DNA from: Bacteroidales bacterium UBA2861
Lineage (GTDB): Bacteria; Bacteroidota; Bacteroidia; Bacteroidales; UBA932
DNA length: 64,000 nt
Direction: 5' to 3'
Assembly (NCBI GenBank): GCA_002350615.1
Contig: DEFD01000028.1
Span: forward strand, 412,417-476,416
Of this stretch, positions 61,071 to 64,000 are shown in pieces (positions within the stretch are counted from its first letter, which is position 1; the number at the start of each line of letters is the position of its first letter). The position numbers and the translations under genes are program-made. The notes under the pieces were generated by a model. It saw only the letters and a program-made list of their open reading frames with translations. It made no database searches and was not told the DNA's origin.

Positions 61071-62684
61071 ATGTCCAAGAGAGCGGTAATAATCGGCAGC
61101 GGGCTGGGCGGGCTGGAATGTGGCCTGATCCTCGCCCGTTCCGGGTATGACGTCACGGTGCTGGAAAAGCACCCCGTGAGCATCGGCGGATGCCTTCAAA
61201 GTTTTTGCAGACGGGTTGCTCAGGCGGAGACGGCCGACGGAAAGGCAGAGCCCTGCCCGCAGAACCTGACCTTCGATACCGGTTTCCATTATGTCGGCGC
61301 CCTGGACGAAGGCCAGAGCCTTCATCGCATTTTCGCTTATTTCGGCCTGCTGGACCTTCCCTGGAAGCGGATGGACGCGGACTGCGTGGACGAAATCGTC
61401 GTCGACGGGCACAGTTACCCCCTTGCATCCGGCTATGATAATTTCGTGGAACGCCTGGCGGAGCACTTCCCGAAGGAAAGGGATGGACTTCGCAAATATG
61501 TCGCCTTTCTCAAAGATGTAGGAGACAATATCTTCAGGCCCCTCGGGCCACATTTTCTTGAAGACGGACAGTTGAATTACGCAGAAGCGCCGCAGGGTGG
61601 CCCCAATCCTCTTTTCGGACGCAGCGCAAAGGCTTTCGTTGAGGAAACGATATCGGATCCCACACTGCGACGTGTGCTGGAGGGCGCTTTCATGCGCTGC
61701 CCTGTGAACGAAGCCACTCCGCTTTACACCTTTGCACAGATCAACGACTCCTTCATCCGCAGTGCCTGGCGCCTCGAAGGCGGCGGGCAGCAGATTGCGG
61801 AACGTCTTGCTGAGCAGATCCGTTCCCTTGGCGGGAAAGTGCTTACCGGAGCGCAGGTTAGCGGTATTGAACAGACGGACGGTGCTGTCTCCGGCGTCCT
61901 TGTCCGCCACCACAATGCGGTTACCGTCCCATTTGGTGGACCCCTAATCGCAAAAACGGCCCAAAATGCGGTTACCGTCCCCAATTTTGGGACGCCAACC
62001 GCACCTGCCACTTCCACTGCGCCCGGTATAGAGTTCCTTCCGGCCGATATCGTCGTCAGCGACATTCACCCGGCGGCGACCGTCGCCCTGATCGGGCGGG
62101 ATGCTCCGGTGCGCAAAGTTTATCGGGACAGAATCTCCGCTCTGGAGAACGGCCGGGGCGTGTTCACCGCCAATATCGCCTTGAAACCGGGCACGCTGCC
62201 CTACCTTAATAAGAACATCTTTATCCAGCATGGCCAGGATCGTTTGATGATTCATTTTTATCTGCCGGAGAAGGACATTGACGGATATGCCACCCATGTG
62301 GACCTGATCATGCCGGTGGATTCCGGGCCCGACCCTGCATCGCCCAAGGCCTATGCGGAGTGGAAGTATGCACTGCTGCATCAGTCGCTCGAACTTGCTG
62401 AAACCCGTGTCTCCGGGCTTCGGGATGCCATTTCCGCAGTCTGGACAAGTACCCCTCACACCTGGGAACAGTTCACCGGCTCGCCAGGCGGATCCGCCTT
62501 CGGCATACAGAAAGACTGGCGCAATCCCATCGGCACCCTCCTGTCGCCCCGCACTCCGCTGAAAGGACTTTTCCTCACCGGCCAGAACCTGAATCTCCAC
62601 GGCCTGCTTGGCGTGAGCATCACCTCCTTCCTCAGCTGCAGGGAAATTCTTGGCAGCGCCTCCGCATCCCTCGGAAAGGAATAA
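61071..62684 (+). CDS. NAD(P)/FAD-dependent oxidoreductase, phytoene-desaturase/retinol-saturase-like
   Basis: 537 residues. N-terminal VIIGSGLGGLECGLILARSGY, EKHPVSIGGCLQSF and TFDTGFHYVG match CrtI/RetSat-type enzymes; the end (LFLTGQNLNLHGLLGVSIT) is the second FAD motif. It may act on a polyene or isoprenoid, but no pathway is visible. Residues ~282-311 (NAVTVPFGGPL ... NAVTVPNFG) are encoded by the inserted paired palindrome at 61916-62003. It begins 7 nt after the previous oxidoreductase. Confidence 0.82.
   Translation: MSKRAVIIGSGLGGLECGLILARSGYDVTVLEKHPVSIGGCLQSFCRRVAQAETADGKAEPCPQNLTFDTGFHYVGALDEGQSLHRIFAYFGLLDLPWKRMDADCVDEIVVDGHSYPLASGYDNFVERLAEHFPKERDGLRKYVAFLKDVGDNIFRPLGPHFLEDGQLNYAEAPQGGPNPLFGRSAKAFVEETISDPTLRRVLEGAFMRCPVNEATPLYTFAQINDSFIRSAWRLEGGGQQIAERLAEQIRSLGGKVLTGAQVSGIEQTDGAVSGVLVRHHNAVTVPFGGPLIAKTAQNAVTVPNFGTPTAPATSTAPGIEFLPADIVVSDIHPAATVALIGRDAPVRKVYRDRISALENGRGVFTANIALKPGTLPYLNKNIFIQHGQDRLMIHFYLPEKDIDGYATHVDLIMPVDSGPDPASPKAYAEWKYALLHQSLELAETRVSGLRDAISAVWTSTPHTWEQFTGSPGGSAFGIQKDWRNPIGTLLSPRTPLKGLFLTGQNLNLHGLLGVSITSFLSCREILGSASASLGKE
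61916..62003. repeat. Paired palindromic element inserted in a coding sequence (second copy)
   Basis: Two 37-bp hairpins (61916-61952 and 61967-62003) both start TGCGGTTACCGTCCC; the spacer is AAAACGGCCCAAAA. On the coding strand the element at 28680-28765 has the same order: hairpin, spacer starting AAAACGGC, hairpin, with GTCC/GGAC inner stems and A/T loops. The host gene's frame stays open. Confidence 0.85.
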
Positions 62685-62688
62685 TTGC

Positions 62689-62696
62689 TATATTTG
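62689..62696 (+). promoter_or_regulatory. -7 promoter element TATATTTG of the Cys-rich lipoprotein
   Basis: An exact TAnnTTTG match followed by C, 22 nt before the ATG at 62719 and just after the preceding stop. Confidence 0.7.
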
Positions 62697-62718
62697 CACA
62701 ATTCTAAAGTTAATGTAT

Positions 62719-63078
62719 ATGAAGAATGTCATCAAAATTATCGTGCTTTGCGCTGTTGCTGCATTCGCGATGAACTCCTGCAGCGGTTGCTGCAACAAGA
62801 AGAAGGCAGCCGAGGCAAAGGCTTGCTGTTGTGTGGAATGCAGTTGCGAGAAGTGCTGCTGCGCCGCCGATGAGGCGAAGCCCTGCTGCAAGGAAGGCGA
62901 AAAAGCCTGCTGCTGCGAAGAGTGCAAGTGCCCCAACTGCTGCTGCAAAGCTGAAGCTGAGAAATGCTGCAAGGAAGGCGAGGCAAAGTGCGAAGAAGGC
63001 AAGTGCGAGAAGCACGAAGGCTGCGAGCAGAAATGCGACAAGCCTTGCGACAAACCCTGCTGCAAGAAGGCAGAGTAA
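62719..63078 (+). CDS. Cysteine-rich lipoprotein, metallothionein-like
   Basis: 119 residues from ATG 62719 (another ATG 6 nt upstream). Lipobox NSC with Cys21. The mature ~99 residues hold 30 Cys, in CCC, CC and CxC groups (KACCCVECSCEKCCC, KACCCEECKCPNCCC), separated by Glu/Lys/Ala. Two blocks repeat a pattern of CC-KEGE followed by CCC or KC. This composition suggests cluster binding of Cu, Zn, Cd or Fe-S in the periplasm or on the surface. It has its own promoter. Function inferred from composition only. Confidence 0.75.
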   Translation: MKNVIKIIVLCAVAAFAMNSCSGCCNKKKAAEAKACCCVECSCEKCCCAADEAKPCCKEGEKACCCEECKCPNCCCKAEAEKCCKEGEAKCEEGKCEKHEGCEQKCDKPCDKPCCKKAE

Positions 63079-63091
63079 TTATCTCTGAAGT

Positions 63092-63844
63092 ATGAAGGTG
63101 GCGCTGGTAACCGGCGGAAGCCGTGGAATTGGCCGTGCCGTATGCGTGAAGTTTGCGGCCGAGGGCTACCATGTCCTCGTGAACTACGTGTCCAACGATG
63201 CCGCTGCGCAGGAAACGCTTGCGCAGATGCAGCAGGCGGCCGACGCCCGGGACCTTTCCGGCGGCAGCCCGGCGGGAGAACTGCTGAAGTTCGATGTGGC
63301 CGACTATGAAGCCACGGCAAATGCGATTGGCGACTGGCAGAACGCCAACCCCGGCGAATACATCTCCGTACTCGTAAACAACGCAGGCATCCGTAAGGAC
63401 AACCTGCTTCTCTGGATGGAGCCGGACGAGTGGTACAAGGTGCTGCGCACCAATCTGGACAGCTTCTACAATGTCAGCAAACAGCTCATCCAGCCAATGG
63501 TCGTGCACCGCGGCGGCCGCATCATCAATGTGGCGTCGCTCTCCGGCCTCAAGGGGCTTCCGGGCCAGACCAACTACAGCGCCGCAAAAGGCGGACTGAT
63601 CGCTGCAACCAAGGCTCTGGCCCAGGAGGTTGCCGCCCGCAAGGTGACCGTCAACGCCGTGGCCCCCGGCTTCATCGCAACCGATATGGTAGATGGCCTG
63701 GACACGGAAGAACTGGCCAAGACAATTCCCGCGCGCCGTTTCGGAAAGCCGGAGGAAGTGGCGGAACTGGTGGCTTTCCTGGCGAGCGACAAGGCCTCGT
63801 ACATAAACGGCGAGGTCATCAGCATCAACGGAGCAATCTACTAG
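63092..63844 (+). CDS. fabG: 3-oxoacyl-ACP reductase family SDR
   Basis: 250 residues. A complete SDR: TGGSRGIGRA, NNAGIRKDN, catalytic Ser (NVASLSGL) and Tyr-x-x-x-Lys (YSAAKGG), end GEVISINGAIY. Closest to FabG, which reduces 3-oxoacyl-ACP in fatty acid elongation; Bacteroidota have several copies, and this one may serve another acyl or polyene pathway. It follows the Cys-rich gene by 13 nt. Confidence 0.87.
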   Translation: MKVALVTGGSRGIGRAVCVKFAAEGYHVLVNYVSNDAAAQETLAQMQQAADARDLSGGSPAGELLKFDVADYEATANAIGDWQNANPGEYISVLVNNAGIRKDNLLLWMEPDEWYKVLRTNLDSFYNVSKQLIQPMVVHRGGRIINVASLSGLKGLPGQTNYSAAKGGLIAATKALAQEVAARKVTVNAVAPGFIATDMVDGLDTEELAKTIPARRFGKPEEVAELVAFLASDKASYINGEVISINGAIY

Positions 63845-63850
63845 ACGATT

Positions 63851-64000
63851 ATGTACTATAACCTGATTAAGATGCCGGCGCTTGTCCGGACGGGCCGCGG
63901 TATTGTCGGCAAGATCGACGATATCCTGCGCGAGCACCATTTCTTCTTCCCCAAGCGTGTACTCATCACCCAGGAGGAACTCTACGATCTGTACGGCTCC
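63851..64000 (+). CDS. Probable metal-dependent alcohol/glycerol-phosphate dehydrogenase, partial (5' part)
   Basis: 50 residues from ATG 63851 to the window end, 6 nt after the FabG-type gene. The start (PALVRTGRGIVGKIDDIL ... RVLITQEELYDLYG) resembles the iron-containing alcohol dehydrogenase / sn-glycerol-1-phosphate dehydrogenase superfamily. Too short for a firm call. Confidence 0.5.
   Translation, partial: MYYNLIKMPALVRTGRGIVGKIDDILREHHFFFPKRVLITQEELYDLYGS

Overview
The window is chromosomal DNA from a member of the Bacteroidota, most likely a high-GC member of the order Bacteroidales such as an Alistipes or other Rikenellaceae-like gut or rumen lineage. The evidence is a SusC/SusD locus, many lipoproteins with a Cys lipobox, BACON domains, an S46 dipeptidyl peptidase, a type IX secretion C-terminal domain, a PorV/PorQ-type porin, and the promoter element TAnnTTTG ahead of many genes. 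Gene density is high, and most genes sit in operons with gaps of 0-20 nt or ATGA overlaps. The genus is an inference.

Layout. 1-259: start of a leftward secreted protein cut by the window edge. 400-5882: AT-richer surface-lipoprotein island (coiled-coil/LRR protein, a two-helix membrane protein, a second lipoprotein with the same kind of C-terminal domain). 6035-6144: nested palindrome. 6266-8107: membrane Ser/Thr kinase with a repeat-rich exported tail. 8165-10282 (-): EF-G paralogue with altered GTPase motifs. 10303-11060: a small Cys-containing protein and a divergent XRE regulator. 11152-17445: S46 peptidase, Mrp, S8 peptidase with a T9SS tail, PorV/Q-like porin. 17502-19880: aspS and a CBM9-like protein. 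20038-25887: sugar-acid operon (mannonate-type SDR, KDG kinase, LarA-like racemase, PdxB, Gnd), with a structured leader and a 14-bp palindrome. 25924-28320: exported MG2/plug-like protein. 28353-28539: 83-bp tandem repeats. 28491-29084 (-): membrane protein carrying a palindromic insertion.

29151-43718 is a polysaccharide-utilisation-type locus. A LacI regulator faces two BACON lipoproteins (the first frameshifted), a short SusC, a full SusC, a SusD, and a lipoprotein joining a fimbrillin-like part, a shared new domain and a beta-helix. It encodes no recognisable carbohydrate-active enzyme unless the beta-helix protein is one. 43797-55894: alpha-2-macroglobulin and PbpC, then murB, murA, a mini-LRR protein, dapF and a membrane phosphoesterase. 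55894-56409: structured intergenic DNA and tRNA-Gly(GCC). 56409-57656 (-): nitroreductase and peptide deformylase, both with lipoprotein signals. 57712-64000: NfeD/SPFH pair, two FAD oxidoreductases, a 30-Cys lipoprotein, a FabG-type reductase and the start of a probable metal-dependent alcohol or glycerol-phosphate dehydrogenase.

Most notable: paired palindromes inserted in frame in two unrelated genes (28680-28765 and 61916-62003); a CAZyme-poor locus with a domain shared by three of its lipoproteins; a LarA homologue with all four catalytic residues at matching spacing inside a KDG-type operon; the GTPase-motif-poor EF-G paralogue; the lipoprotein deformylase/nitroreductase pair; and promoters so close to start codons that leaderless mRNAs are likely.
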